Shown here: positions 35,655-44,157 of the stretch, piece by piece
Layout of the letters: each line of letters starts with the position of its first letter
Numbering within the stretch: the first letter of the stretch is position 1
Source: Flavimaribacter sp039888615
GTDB lineage: Bacteria; Pseudomonadota; Alphaproteobacteria; Rhizobiales; Rhizobiaceae
Assembly (NCBI GenBank): GCA_039888615.1
Contig: JBDQQS010000022.1
Direction: 5' to 3' (one strand)
DNA: 64,000 nucleotides
Notes under the pieces: generated by a model
Databases searched by the model: none
What the model saw: the letters and a program-made list of their open reading frames with translations, nothing else
What the model was told of the DNA's origin: nothing
Translations under genes and position numbers: made by a program

Positions 35655-36811
35655 AGGAAACGAACCCGAGTTTTCCCGAAATTCGCGAGGAAATCCGCAA
35701 ATTATGCGAGGGTTATCCTGGCGAATACTGGCGGGAACTCGACCAGGAGAACCGTTATCCGACGGAATTCGTCGAGACCCTGACCAAGAACGGCTGGCTG
35801 GCGGCCATGATCCCGCAAGAGTATGGCGGTTCCGGGCTGCCGCTCGCCGGAGGGGCGGCGATCCTCGAAGAAATCCACCGTTCGGGAAGCAATGGCGGGG
35901 CGTGCCACGCGCAAATGTACACCATGGGCACGCTTCTCAGGCATGGCGACGCCGCTCAGAAGCAGAAATACCTGCCGGGGATTGCTACGGGCGAACTCAG
36001 ACTTCAGGCTTTCGGCGTGACCGAACCGACCACCGGCAACGACACGACCTCTCTCAAGACCTTCGCGCGCAAAGAGGGCGACCGCTACATCGTCAACGGC
36101 CAGAAGATCTGGACGTCGCGTGCCGAACATTCCGATCTGATGGTGCTTCTCGCCCGCACCACGCCTAAGGAAGAGACGACACGGCGCACCCAGGGCCTTT
36201 CCGTTTTCCTGCTCGATATGCGAACGGCAAAAGACAACGGTATGACGATCCGTCCGATCCGGACGATGATGAACCATTCCACCACGGAAATCTTCTTCGA
36301 CAATGTGGAGATCCCGGCGGAGAACCTCATCGGAAACGAGGGCGAAGGGTTCCGTTACATCCTGTCGGGCATGAACGCCGAGCGGATGCTGATCGCCGCA
36401 GAATGCGTTGGCGACGCCAAGTGGTTTATCGACAAGGCGCGGCGCTACGCCAGCGAACGCGAGGTTTTCAACCGGCCGATCGGCAAGAACCAGGGCGTGC
36501 AATTTCCGATCGCGCGCGCCTATGCGCAGATGCGCGCGGCTGAATTGCTGCTGGTTGAGGGTCTGCGCCTCTATGACGAAGGCGAGAATTGCGGCGAGGA
36601 AGCCAATATGGCGAAGATGCTGACCGCAGAAGCCTCATGGGCTGCAGCGGAAGCCTGCGTGCAGACCTTCGGCGGGTTCGCCTTCGCCACCGAATATGAC
36701 GTGGAACGCAAATTCCGCGAGACGCGTCTTTATCAAGTCGCGCCGATTTCGACGAACCTCGTTTTGAGTTATATCGCCGAGCACGTTTTGGAGATGCCGA
36801 GGTCCTACTGA
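35651..36811 (+). CDS. Acyl-CoA dehydrogenase family protein (386 aa)
   Basis: Flavin-dependent alpha,beta-dehydrogenation of an acyl-CoA. Seen: N-terminal helical domain, the beta-domain FAD/substrate loop QAFGVTEPTTGNDTTSL, GQKIWTSRAEHSDLM, then the C-terminal helical domain with ERMLIAAECVGDAKWFID, EREVFNRPIGKNQGVQF and QTFGGFAFATEYDVERKFRE. The length is standard. The start at ATG 35651 overlaps the FAH stop by four bases and removes any longer version. It is followed by CoA-transferase and hydratase genes with overlaps, so the three enzymes form a route acid to acyl-CoA to enoyl-CoA to hydroxyacyl-CoA. The substrate is not evident. Confidence 0.92.
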   Translation: MKETNPSFPEIREEIRKLCEGYPGEYWRELDQENRYPTEFVETLTKNGWLAAMIPQEYGGSGLPLAGGAAILEEIHRSGSNGGACHAQMYTMGTLLRHGDAAQKQKYLPGIATGELRLQAFGVTEPTTGNDTTSLKTFARKEGDRYIVNGQKIWTSRAEHSDLMVLLARTTPKEETTRRTQGLSVFLLDMRTAKDNGMTIRPIRTMMNHSTTEIFFDNVEIPAENLIGNEGEGFRYILSGMNAERMLIAAECVGDAKWFIDKARRYASEREVFNRPIGKNQGVQFPIARAYAQMRAAELLLVEGLRLYDEGENCGEEANMAKMLTAEASWAAAEACVQTFGGFAFATEYDVERKFRETRLYQVAPISTNLVLSYIAEHVLEMPRSY

Positions 36812-37953
36812 TGTCGAAACCGTTCCTGCCGCTTGAAGGAATGACCGTCGTTACACTCGAACAGGCCGTAGCCGCGCCCTACTGCACGTCGCGGCTGGCC
36901 GACGCCGGGGCGACCGTGATCAAGATCGAACGGCCCGAAGGCGATTTCGCCCGCGACTACGACATGGCGGCGGGCGGCCAGTGCAGCTATTTCGTCTGGC
37001 TCAATCGCGGCAAACAATCGGTCGTGCTGGACCTGACAGGCGAGGCGGACCGTGACAGGCTTGCAGAGGTCATCAGCGGCGCAGACATCGTCGTGCAAAA
37101 CCTCAGGCATGGCGTCGCCGAAAAATTCGGCTTTGCGCCGGAAGACCTCTGCAGACGGGACCCGACCCTGATCTGCTGTTCGATCACAGGCTTTGATCCT
37201 GCCGGGCCGATGGCGCGCCGCAAGGCCTATGACCTGCTGATACAGGCCGAATCCGGTCTGGCTTCTGTAACGGGCGGACCTGACGAAGCGGCGCGGGTCG
37301 GGGTTTCGGTCGTGGACATCGCAACAGGCGCGACAGCCCATGCTGCGGTCCTTGAAGCCGTTATCGGCCGTTTGAAGACCGGCAAGGGCGCCAATATCAC
37401 CGTGTCCATGTTCGATGTCATGGCCGACTGGATGACTGTTCCGTTGATCCACACCGAAGCCGGCAACCCGCCGAAACGCATCGGCCTCGCCCATCCGTCG
37501 ATCGCGCCATACGGTGTGTTTCGCACAGGCGACGGCAAGGACATTCTGGTCTGCGTCCAGAGCGAGCGCGAATGGGTCAAATTCTGCCGGAATGTGCTGC
37601 GACGCGAGGACTTGCTTGCCGATCCAATATTTCTGGACAACACGGCGCGCGCCACGAACCGCAAGGAGACAGACGCGCTTGTCGCCGAGATCTTCCTGCA
37701 GCGCGATCTGGCCGTTCTGATCGCCAATCTCGACGCCGCCGATATAGCCTATGCCGTGGTTAACGACACGGAAGGCCTGTCGAAACATCCCGAACTCAGG
37801 CGCATTCTGGTCAAGACCCCTAGCGGCGAGGCGCGCTATCCGGCGCCGGCTGCCCGCTTTGCCGGAGCGGAAAGAGAATATGGTCCGGTTCCCGCAATCG
37901 GAGAGAACAGTCTTACACAGGCGGGAAAGACAAAGGCAGCGAGCGATGGCTAG
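36811..37953 (+). CDS. Class III (CaiB/BaiF) CoA-transferase (380 aa)
   Basis: The family moves CoA between acids without free acyl-CoA hydrolysis. Recognised by LEGMTVVTLEQAVAAPYCTSRLADAGA at the N-terminus, VIKIERPEGDFAR, and the region RRKAYDLLIQAESGLASVTG, whose Asp is the expected covalent catalytic residue. The pattern is close to mesaconyl-CoA transferase-like members. It starts at ATG 36811, sharing one base with the dehydrogenase stop, and overlaps the following hydratase by eight bases. Together with its neighbours it probably activates a short branched or dicarboxylic acid. Confidence 0.9.
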   Translation: MSKPFLPLEGMTVVTLEQAVAAPYCTSRLADAGATVIKIERPEGDFARDYDMAAGGQCSYFVWLNRGKQSVVLDLTGEADRDRLAEVISGADIVVQNLRHGVAEKFGFAPEDLCRRDPTLICCSITGFDPAGPMARRKAYDLLIQAESGLASVTGGPDEAARVGVSVVDIATGATAHAAVLEAVIGRLKTGKGANITVSMFDVMADWMTVPLIHTEAGNPPKRIGLAHPSIAPYGVFRTGDGKDILVCVQSEREWVKFCRNVLRREDLLADPIFLDNTARATNRKETDALVAEIFLQRDLAVLIANLDAADIAYAVVNDTEGLSKHPELRRILVKTPSGEARYPAPAARFAGAEREYGPVPAIGENSLTQAGKTKAASDG

Positions 37954-38782
37954 CGAATGGCCGGAAGACGGTTTTGGTGGCTGGATTGGCCACAAGACAC
38001 GATCGGTCGAGACCATCAGCCCTGATATGGCGCGGCGGTTTGCGGTCACGGTGAGCGACCAGGACCTTCAGTTCAGGGCCGGAGACCCGGCGCCGATCGG
38101 AATCCACTGGTGCATCGACCCGCCCGTTTTCACGTCCGATCGCCTTGGACCTGACGGCCACCCGAAAAAGGGCGAGTTCCTGCCGGAGATCCCCCTGCCG
38201 CTGCGCATGTGGGCGGGCGGCGCCCTCACCTTTTTTAGCGATCTCCGGGTCGGCGAGACCGTTGAGCGAATATCAACGATTGAAAGCATAGACCGCAAGA
38301 CCGGCCGCAGCGGCGAACTCTGCTTCGTCAATGTGCGCCATGACTATGCGACCGACCGTGGGGCGGCGATTTCCGAAATACAGAACATCGTCCACCGAGA
38401 ACCCTCGCATGGCGCGGCGGCGCCTACCGCCCCGGCATTGCCGGCGCCGGACAATCGGCGTCACGCAGACCCCGTCTTGCTTTTTCGCTATTCGGCGCTG
38501 ACCTTCAACGGTCATCGCATTCACTACGACTACCCTTACGCCACCGGCGTCGAAGGATACGCAGACCTCGTCGTGCATGGACCGCTGCAGGCGACGCTTC
38601 TGATGATGCTCGCGCGCGAGCGGCTGGGCGGCTTTTCTTCCTTTCGCTACCGCGGCGTCACGGCCCTAACCTGCAACCAGGATTTCACGCTGCATGCGCA
38701 AGAAGCCGAGGGCGGACTGAAACTCTCGGTCGCCGATGCAATGGGAATGGTCACCATGACAGCGACGGCGCAATCGAAATAA
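37946..38782 (+). CDS. MaoC/HTD2-like hydratase, mesaconyl-CoA hydratase-related (278 aa)
   Basis: Double-hotdog enoyl-thioester hydratase. The N-terminal half (about 1-140) is the FAS1-type dehydratase region with PLRMWAGGALTFF. The C-terminal half carries FRYSALTFNGHRIHYDYPY and EGYADLVVHGPLQATLL, a signature of HTD2-like and mesaconyl-C4-CoA hydratases, with the Asp/His pair in HRIHYD. The start is ATG 37946 inside the end of the CoA-transferase gene; longer frames to the left are not supported. As last gene of the run it would hydrate the product of the dehydrogenase. Confidence 0.88.
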   Translation: MASEWPEDGFGGWIGHKTRSVETISPDMARRFAVTVSDQDLQFRAGDPAPIGIHWCIDPPVFTSDRLGPDGHPKKGEFLPEIPLPLRMWAGGALTFFSDLRVGETVERISTIESIDRKTGRSGELCFVNVRHDYATDRGAAISEIQNIVHREPSHGAAAPTAPALPAPDNRRHADPVLLFRYSALTFNGHRIHYDYPYATGVEGYADLVVHGPLQATLLMMLARERLGGFSSFRYRGVTALTCNQDFTLHAQEAEGGLKLSVADAMGMVTMTATAQSK

Positions 38783-38912
38783 CTTCTGACGGAGACTATT
38801 GGCGCCCTGAGGCGAACGGTATCCGGCCAGTAAAAAGCTCTCCCGAACTGGCTTGGCGAAAAGCGATGTTCTAGGACTACAAATACAACCAACCCACCCG
38901 AGGACCTGCACC

Positions 38913-39596
38913 GTGTTCAAGCGACTGAGACTGCCCGCTTTTGCATTCTTTCTCGTCTTTATACTGGCGCTGTCGGCCATGGCCGAACAGAACGTCGGGC
39001 GCATCTATCTGCCAATGAGCGTCGCAGATTCGAAAGAACTGATCGGCTCGCCGCCGGCTCCGGATTCCGAAGAACACCGCACACAGATGGCGATCGTTCT
39101 GTGGCTGCAAAAAACAAGGACGCCGCAACAGGTGGCGTTCGTTGAAAAGCCGCTCAACCTGGAGCGTTTTGCGCCCTTCATCAACACCGATTTGGTCAAC
39201 GCGGACGGCCGATTGTTGAATACCACGCTGGACGCCATTATCAATGAGGTCCGAGCCAACTACGACGCGCTCAAGGCGATCTACGGCGAACCGCGCCCGT
39301 TTCAGGCGGACAAGCGCGTCCACCCCGTTGGCGACCCCAGGCCGGTGGCTTCCTATCCCAGCGGCCACGCCACACGGGCTATGGTCTATGGCAAGATCCT
39401 GTCCGACCTCTTTCCGAAACACAGCGACGACCTGATGGCTCTCGCCGTGCAGATCGGTTATGGCCGCGTGATCGCCGGCGTCCATTATCCGAAGGACGTC
39501 ATCGCCGGGCAGACGCTCGGAGCGGCCTACGCCGACGCGATCCTCGCGCAGCCGACCTACGCCGAGGCAAAGCGAAAGATCCTTGGAAGTGATTGA
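38913..39596 (+). CDS. PAP2-type acid phosphatase, exported (227 aa, GTG start)
   Basis: Class A non-specific acid phosphatase/PAP2 fold. The signature KX6RP (KAIYGEPRP), PSGH (YPSGHATRA) and the last block GRVIAGVHYPKD are present; the usual Ser of the SR block is Gly here. The N-terminus KRLRLPAFAFFLVFILALSAMA is a signal peptide, so the enzyme should act in the periplasm on phosphomonoesters. The start is GTG 38913 with GAGGA nine bases upstream, which gives a proper signal peptide; an ATG at 38853 would put 20 polar residues before it. It stands alone and converges with the FAD oxidase gene. Confidence 0.88.
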   Translation: MFKRLRLPAFAFFLVFILALSAMAEQNVGRIYLPMSVADSKELIGSPPAPDSEEHRTQMAIVLWLQKTRTPQQVAFVEKPLNLERFAPFINTDLVNADGRLLNTTLDAIINEVRANYDALKAIYGEPRPFQADKRVHPVGDPRPVASYPSGHATRAMVYGKILSDLFPKHSDDLMALAVQIGYGRVIAGVHYPKDVIAGQTLGAAYADAILAQPTYAEAKRKILGSD

Positions 39597-39670
39597 GGCG
39601 GCCTGACGTTACAGTATGAACCGGTGTGATAGCCGATCGAGCCAAGGCATATCCCGGGGCTCCCCGCATT

Positions 39671-39709
39671 CGCGCCATCGCAGAAGCACGGGTCTCCTGC
39701 GATGGCGCG
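39671..39709. terminator. Strong bidirectional hairpin between convergent genes
   Basis: CGCGCCATCGCAG (39671-39683) pairs perfectly with CTGCGATGGCGCG (39697-39709), giving a 13-base stem with a 13-base loop between the ends of the phosphatase gene and the FAD-oxidase gene. There is no T tract, but its place between convergent stops supports a transcription-ending or mRNA-stabilising role in both directions. Confidence 0.65.
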
Positions 39710-39728
39710 TATCGCATGGTCGCCAACG

Positions 39729-41123
39729 TCAGTCTGCGGGCGCAATGTTCTGGTTGAAACGGAACTTGTTTCCGGGATCGTACTTCGCCTTGATTTTCTG
39801 CAAACGGTCGTAGCCGTCTCCAAACGTGTCTCGGGTCAGTGATCCGTCCTCGCCGTGGCCGGGGAAGTTCAGGTACGCGCGGCCCTGCTGAGCGAAAGGC
39901 GCCGCGCGCGACCAGCTTTCCCGCGCCCAGGCGATGTTCGCCGCGTCGTCCGCCGCGTCCGCCCAGACCCCGTCGGCCGAGTACATCCAGCGCATGGAAC
40001 GATCGCCAAACGCAGTCGCGTCGGCCGGGACCGCGCGCACTCCGCGGCCCATGTTCCAGAGCGAAGAAATGGTGTTCGGCGAAGGCGCGTTCACCGCGTT
40101 CCTGATCGCAAGATCGATCATTTCGTCGGGCAGGTCAGTCAGGTAACGCGCCTTCCAGTAGCAGCGCATCTCGCCGAACGGGGTCTGCGCGTCGAAGAGG
40201 CGCTGAATGTCGGCATACGCCATGCGACCGGAAAAATCCGTCACTAGCGGTCCGAGTTCGCGTAACGGCTTGGCCAGTTTTTCGGCTTCTTCGGCGTCCC
40301 CGAGGGCCACGCCGACGAGCGCGAAAACTTTCTTGCCCCATGCCTCGCGCGGAAACTCGTCATCTTCCGGAACCGTTGAGAACTCGCAAATCATCGCCAG
40401 TTCTTCATCATGCTGGGCGACGTAATCGCGCCACGCGCGGATCGGGCCGGGGCCATCATCGAGGTAGTAGATCGGCGCTATGAACAGCACTTCCGGACCG
40501 ACTTCATGCAGAGCGAACTCGAAACGGACAACGACGCCGAAGTTGCCGCCGCCGCCCTTGAGCGCCCAGAGCAGATCCGAATTTTCGTCGGCGCTGGCGC
40601 GCACCAGCCGGCCGTCCGCCGTAACGACATCCGCGGCGAGCAGATTGTCGATGGACATGCCATGCCGGCCACGCAGGTACCCGAAGCCGCCCGACAGTGT
40701 GAGGCCGCCAACCCCGGTTTCGGAGATCAGCCCGCCGGGCGTCGCAAGACCGAACGCCTGAGCTTCGCGATCGACGTCGGCCCAAGTCGCGCCGCCTTCA
40801 ACCACGGCGATCCGCCGCGCGGGGTCAACATGGACGGCGCGCATCCCGGAGAGGTCAATCATCACGCCGGCGTCACAGGCTGCGTGGCCGGCCACGTTGT
40901 GTCCACCGCCGCGAATGGCGACGGGCATGCCGCGGGACTCGGCGTAGCGCACCGCCTGGATGACATCGGCTACACCGCGGCAGCGCGCGATAACCCTCGG
41001 CCGCCGGTCAATCATGGCGTTCCAGAGCTGGCGAGCGTTGTCGAACTCCGCGTCGCCCTCGGTTAAAACACTTCCTGCAAAATCTTTCTTCAAGTCGTCA
41101 ACTGCATTATTCTGGGCGTCCAT
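39729..41123 (-). CDS. FAD-binding oxidoreductase with BBE domain (464 aa)
   Basis: Flavoprotein oxidase of the VAO/PCMH type with a C-terminal berberine-bridge domain. Seen: MPVAIRGGGHNVAGHA, whose His is the usual covalent FAD site; GGATWADVDREAQ; GGLISETGVGGLTLSGGFG; and the BBE tail YLNFPGHGEDGS to DPGNKFRFNQNIAP. The second covalent Cys of bicovalent enzymes is absent at the SETGVGG position. The start is ATG 41123 with GAGGAGG; the frame upstream of it is not supported. It is divergent from a GlxA-type regulator that probably controls it. The substrate may be a sugar, alcohol or alkaloid-like molecule. Confidence 0.9.
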   Translation of the reverse strand: MDAQNNAVDDLKKDFAGSVLTEGDAEFDNARQLWNAMIDRRPRVIARCRGVADVIQAVRYAESRGMPVAIRGGGHNVAGHAACDAGVMIDLSGMRAVHVDPARRIAVVEGGATWADVDREAQAFGLATPGGLISETGVGGLTLSGGFGYLRGRHGMSIDNLLAADVVTADGRLVRASADENSDLLWALKGGGGNFGVVVRFEFALHEVGPEVLFIAPIYYLDDGPGPIRAWRDYVAQHDEELAMICEFSTVPEDDEFPREAWGKKVFALVGVALGDAEEAEKLAKPLRELGPLVTDFSGRMAYADIQRLFDAQTPFGEMRCYWKARYLTDLPDEMIDLAIRNAVNAPSPNTISSLWNMGRGVRAVPADATAFGDRSMRWMYSADGVWADAADDAANIAWARESWSRAAPFAQQGRAYLNFPGHGEDGSLTRDTFGDGYDRLQKIKAKYDPGNKFRFNQNIAPAD

Positions 41124-41212
41124 AGGAGCCTCCTCGTTAGAACTGGTTGCAAAACCGGGGGCTGTATCCGCCAATGCAACCCGACACGGCAGTGGCAAAA
41201 ACCACAAAGGCG

Positions 41213-41226
41213 TGTCAAAACTGACA
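41213..41226. promoter_or_regulatory. TGTCA-AAAC-TGACA dyad in divergent promoter
   Basis: A 5-base inverted repeat with a 4-base spacer lies in the 139-base region between the FAD oxidase and the GlxA regulator. Further TGACA copies occur at 41244-41248 and 41265-41269. It is a candidate binding array for the adjacent regulator. Confidence 0.4.
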
Positions 41227-41262
41227 GCGCGGGCGGCTGAATATGACAGGAGCGTGCACAAA

Positions 41263-42339
41263 GTGACAGAATCGACCGACGCCACACGGCGGCGTTCAAC
41301 GATTGCGTTGCTCGCCTCGCCCGAAACCTCTGCGATGGTGCTCTATGGTCTTTACGATGTTTTGACGACCGTCGGCGCCGTCTACCCCGAACTCGTCAAG
41401 GGCGCGCCGGAATGCGAGTTGTTGGACATCATAATCGTTTCTGCGGATGGCCGGCCTTTCAACTGCGCCGGCGACATCCCTGTGCGCCCCCATGCCGGGT
41501 TCGCCGATTTCCACGATGGCAAGACGCTTCCCGACGCTGTTGTCGTCTGCGACATGTATATCGCGGTGACAGCCACGCCTACAGGACGCTACCCCCGCGA
41601 ATGCGCATGGTTGCGCGATATGCACGCAGCGGGCGTCATGCTTTCCTCGGTGTGTTCCGGTTCCCTGGTGCTGGCCGACGCCGGATTGCTGGACGGCTGC
41701 GAAGCGACTGCACATTGGGCCTACCGCGACATGTTTCGTCGCTATTACCCCAAGGTCATATTTCTCGATAATGCCGCGCTCTGCCTCAAGGCGCAGGATC
41801 AGGGGATCGTGACGGCGGGCGCAGTCAGCGCCTGGCACGATCTGGCGTTCTATCTGATCGCGCGATACTGCGGTTATCGTCATGCAATCGACACCGCCAA
41901 GGTTTTCCTGATGACCGACCACATCGAAGGTCAGTCGCCCTATGCCGTCATGACTCGTCCCATGGAGGTCAAGGACGCTGCGATCGCCGATTGTCAGGCC
42001 TGGATCGCCGAGAACTACAAGGTCGAAAAGCCGGTGGAATCCATGGTTGATCGATCTGGATTGGGTGCCCGCACATTTGCGCGCCGTTTTCGCGCGACGA
42101 CAGGCTACACGCCTATCGACTATGTGCAGGCGCTGCGGATCGAAGAGGCAAAGCAGGAACTCGAGCGGGACCAGCGGCCGGTGGAAGACATCGCGGCGGC
42201 CGTCGGTTATGAAGACGGATCCTCCTTCCGGCGGTTATTCAAGAAACGCGTGGGTCTGACGCCAGCGGCCTACCGCAAGAAATTCCAGAATCTCGCCACC
42301 CTGGCAAATACCTACGCCCTCAATCGGCCGCATCACTGA
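41263..42339 (+). CDS. GlxA-type transcriptional regulator (DJ-1/PfpI plus AraC), 358 aa
   Basis: The N-terminal part is a DJ-1/PfpI-like domain, with the nucleophile-elbow-like SSVCSGSLVLADAGLL. The C-terminal part is an AraC double helix-turn-helix (about 250-345; SGLGARTFARRFRATTGYTPIDYV and EDIAAAVGYEDGSSFRRLFKKRVGLTPAAYR). The probable start is GTG 41263, about ten bases after AGGAG; GTG 41254 is the alternative. It is divergent from the FAD oxidase gene, which it likely activates in response to a small nitrogen- or aldehyde-containing ligand. FtrA and GbdR are relatives of known role. Confidence 0.85.
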   Translation: MTESTDATRRRSTIALLASPETSAMVLYGLYDVLTTVGAVYPELVKGAPECELLDIIIVSADGRPFNCAGDIPVRPHAGFADFHDGKTLPDAVVVCDMYIAVTATPTGRYPRECAWLRDMHAAGVMLSSVCSGSLVLADAGLLDGCEATAHWAYRDMFRRYYPKVIFLDNAALCLKAQDQGIVTAGAVSAWHDLAFYLIARYCGYRHAIDTAKVFLMTDHIEGQSPYAVMTRPMEVKDAAIADCQAWIAENYKVEKPVESMVDRSGLGARTFARRFRATTGYTPIDYVQALRIEEAKQELERDQRPVEDIAAAVGYEDGSSFRRLFKKRVGLTPAAYRKKFQNLATLANTYALNRPHH

Positions 42340-42370
42340 TTCCGAAACACCGGATTACAGAGACCTCAAC

Positions 42371-42956
42371 TTACCCCCGCATCCGCTGCGCATTGGCGTC
42401 GAACAGCGGGACGGATTGCAGGCGGGCGGGGAGCCGCTCGCCCAGCAATTCGATTTCCCAGCCTTCGGAGACGTCCGCGACTTCCTTAGGCACGTACCCC
42501 ATCGCCACGGATTTCCTTGAAGCGTGGGCGTATCCGCCGGAGGTCACCCAGCCGGCGACCTTGCCGTCGAGCCAGATCGGTTCGTCGCCGATGACATCGG
42601 CGTCGCGGGCGTCGACCACGAAGCTGCGCAGCCGCAATTTTCCGCCGTTTTCCTTTTCTGCGGCCGCCGCCCATTTGCCGATGAAATCAGCTTCCTTGGA
42701 GAGCGCCACAAAGCGGCTCAGACCACATTCGAGCGGGCCGTAGGCCGGACGGTATTCCCGCGCCCAGGTTCCGAAATTCTTTTCAAGCCTCAGCGCGTTC
42801 AACGCACGCGACCCGAAGAGGCGAATGCCGAACGCGCCGCCGGCTTCCATCAGAAGATCGAAGACGTATCGCTGATATTCCGCCTTCATCCAGATTTCAT
42901 AACCGAGGTCGCCGGTAAACGAGACGCGGCCAACGATCGCCGGCGCCAAGCCGATG
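42371..42956 (-). pseudogene. Truncated 3' duplicate of the dimethylglycine-dehydrogenase-like gene
   Basis: This stretch reproduces 50926-51511 without any indel at a constant offset of 8555 bases. I count about 27 mismatches in about 586 bases. It encodes only the last 195 or so residues (from SIGLAPAIVGRVSF to NAQRMRG-stop), the end of the GcvT-like C-terminal part. The FAD domain and most of the folate-type domain are missing, so it should be non-functional. A frame can be opened from ATG 43024, but that start lies in AraC coding DNA and has no support. Similarity stops abruptly at 42956, inside the 3' end of the AraC gene. Confidence 0.9.
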
Positions 42957-43898
42957 CTCAGATGGCGTGCAATGAAACCGCTGGCGAAACAGGCTTGAGA
43001 AGTACTGAAAGTTCCCGAAACCATTGCGCAATGCGATCTGGGCGATCGAATGGTTCGTGAACCGGAGATCCCTCAGATCACTGGCTGCCCTCTCCAACCG
43101 CTTCTCGCGGATGAAGCCGGCGATCGTCAGGTCGGCTGACGCAAAGATTTCGCTGAGCCGTCTGACGGAGACGCCGACGCTTTTCGCCACGCTCTCCCTG
43201 CCGAGTTCGAGATCGGCCAGATGCGCCATGATGTGGGTCTTGGCCCGCAACAGAATATGCTGTTCCGGCAGAGACAGTTCGTAGCGCGAACCACGCAATC
43301 CCGCCAGGGCGCCGGCGACCAGATCCAGAATGGATTCCTGCAAGTGAACGCGGGTGACGTCACACTGGTCGTTCATCAGCCTGGCCATGTGCAGCAGGTT
43401 GTCCGACACCATGCTGCCCAGCGGACTCTCGCCATCGACTTTGAGGCCTGTCAGAAGCTCCGCGTCCGGAAGGCGGCTCAGAAGCCTGTCCTTGGGAAAT
43501 TGCAGAACCATCATGTTGAACCCGTCGGTCAGGTTCAGCGCGTAGGGCTCCGTGCTGTCATAGATGGCGAAATCGCGTGGTTGCAGCTCGGCGAAATTGC
43601 CATGCTGATCGACGGACGCCGTGCGTCTCAGCTGAAGACTGAGCAGAAAGTCGTTCTCGGTTGAACGCGAGATGTCGTAGCGGCGGCGCAGAACCCGGTG
43701 CCGCGTTCCGCCTACTCTCGAGAAGGCGATCACCGGATATCGGTTTATGTCGATCGATCCGTCGAACTGTCCCCCGCCATCATACTCACAGCCAAGCCGC
43801 ACAAAGGAGTCGCAAACCGCTTCACGCCAAAAACTGAAGCGATCCGGCTCCCGTACCCCGTGTGTGTCATATCGGGCATGCTGAGACGCTTGCAGCAT
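42897..43898 (-). CDS. AraC-family regulator, divergent from nitrilase operon; C-terminal tail derived from duplicated DNA (333 aa)
   Basis: An N-terminal AraC_binding_2-type ligand domain (RFSFWREAVCDSFVRLGCEY, SRSTENDFLLSLQLRR, LQPRDFAIYDSTEPY) is followed by a C-terminal AraC DNA-binding domain (about 215-318; ELGRESVAKSVGVSVRRLSEIF, HSIAQIALRNGFGNFQYFSSLFRQRFHCTPSEHR). Immediately after CTPSEHR the reading frame enters the duplicated DMGDH fragment, so the last 15 or so residues (LGAGDRWPRLVYRRPRL) are read out of frame from foreign sequence. The natural terminus has therefore been lost, though the domain itself looks whole. It is transcribed away from the nitrilase-aldoxime dehydratase operon, which it probably activates. 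Confidence 0.85.
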   Translation of the reverse strand: MLQASQHARYDTHGVREPDRFSFWREAVCDSFVRLGCEYDGGGQFDGSIDINRYPVIAFSRVGGTRHRVLRRRYDISRSTENDFLLSLQLRRTASVDQHGNFAELQPRDFAIYDSTEPYALNLTDGFNMMVLQFPKDRLLSRLPDAELLTGLKVDGESPLGSMVSDNLLHMARLMNDQCDVTRVHLQESILDLVAGALAGLRGSRYELSLPEQHILLRAKTHIMAHLADLELGRESVAKSVGVSVRRLSEIFASADLTIAGFIREKRLERAASDLRDLRFTNHSIAQIALRNGFGNFQYFSSLFRQRFHCTPSEHRLGAGDRWPRLVYRRPRL

Positions 43899-44157
43899 CG
43901 TTCGATTACCCCGTTGCCTGGCCCGCTAAGCCGCACGTATTTTCGCTGTCCGATCGGCTTCATCGAGGGCCTTTCAGGCGAGGATACGCAAGGTGGAGCC
44001 AAAAATCCACAACGCAACCCGGAATCGAACGCGAATGCGCCCGAATGCAAACGCAGGCGCTTTTTCGCTCTGATAGTTCTTCGAAAATCCTGGATCCCGT
44101 CCACCCGATTGAGAGTGTTGACCACGGACGGCGACAAGCCAGCAGGGAGAATAGTCC

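Noticed and set aside
42371..43024. 217-residue protein starting in AraC DNA and continuing as the DMGDH C-terminus
   Set aside because: The first 20 or so residues are AraC DNA read in another frame; the rest is a truncated duplicate without the FAD domain, so I call it a pseudogene.
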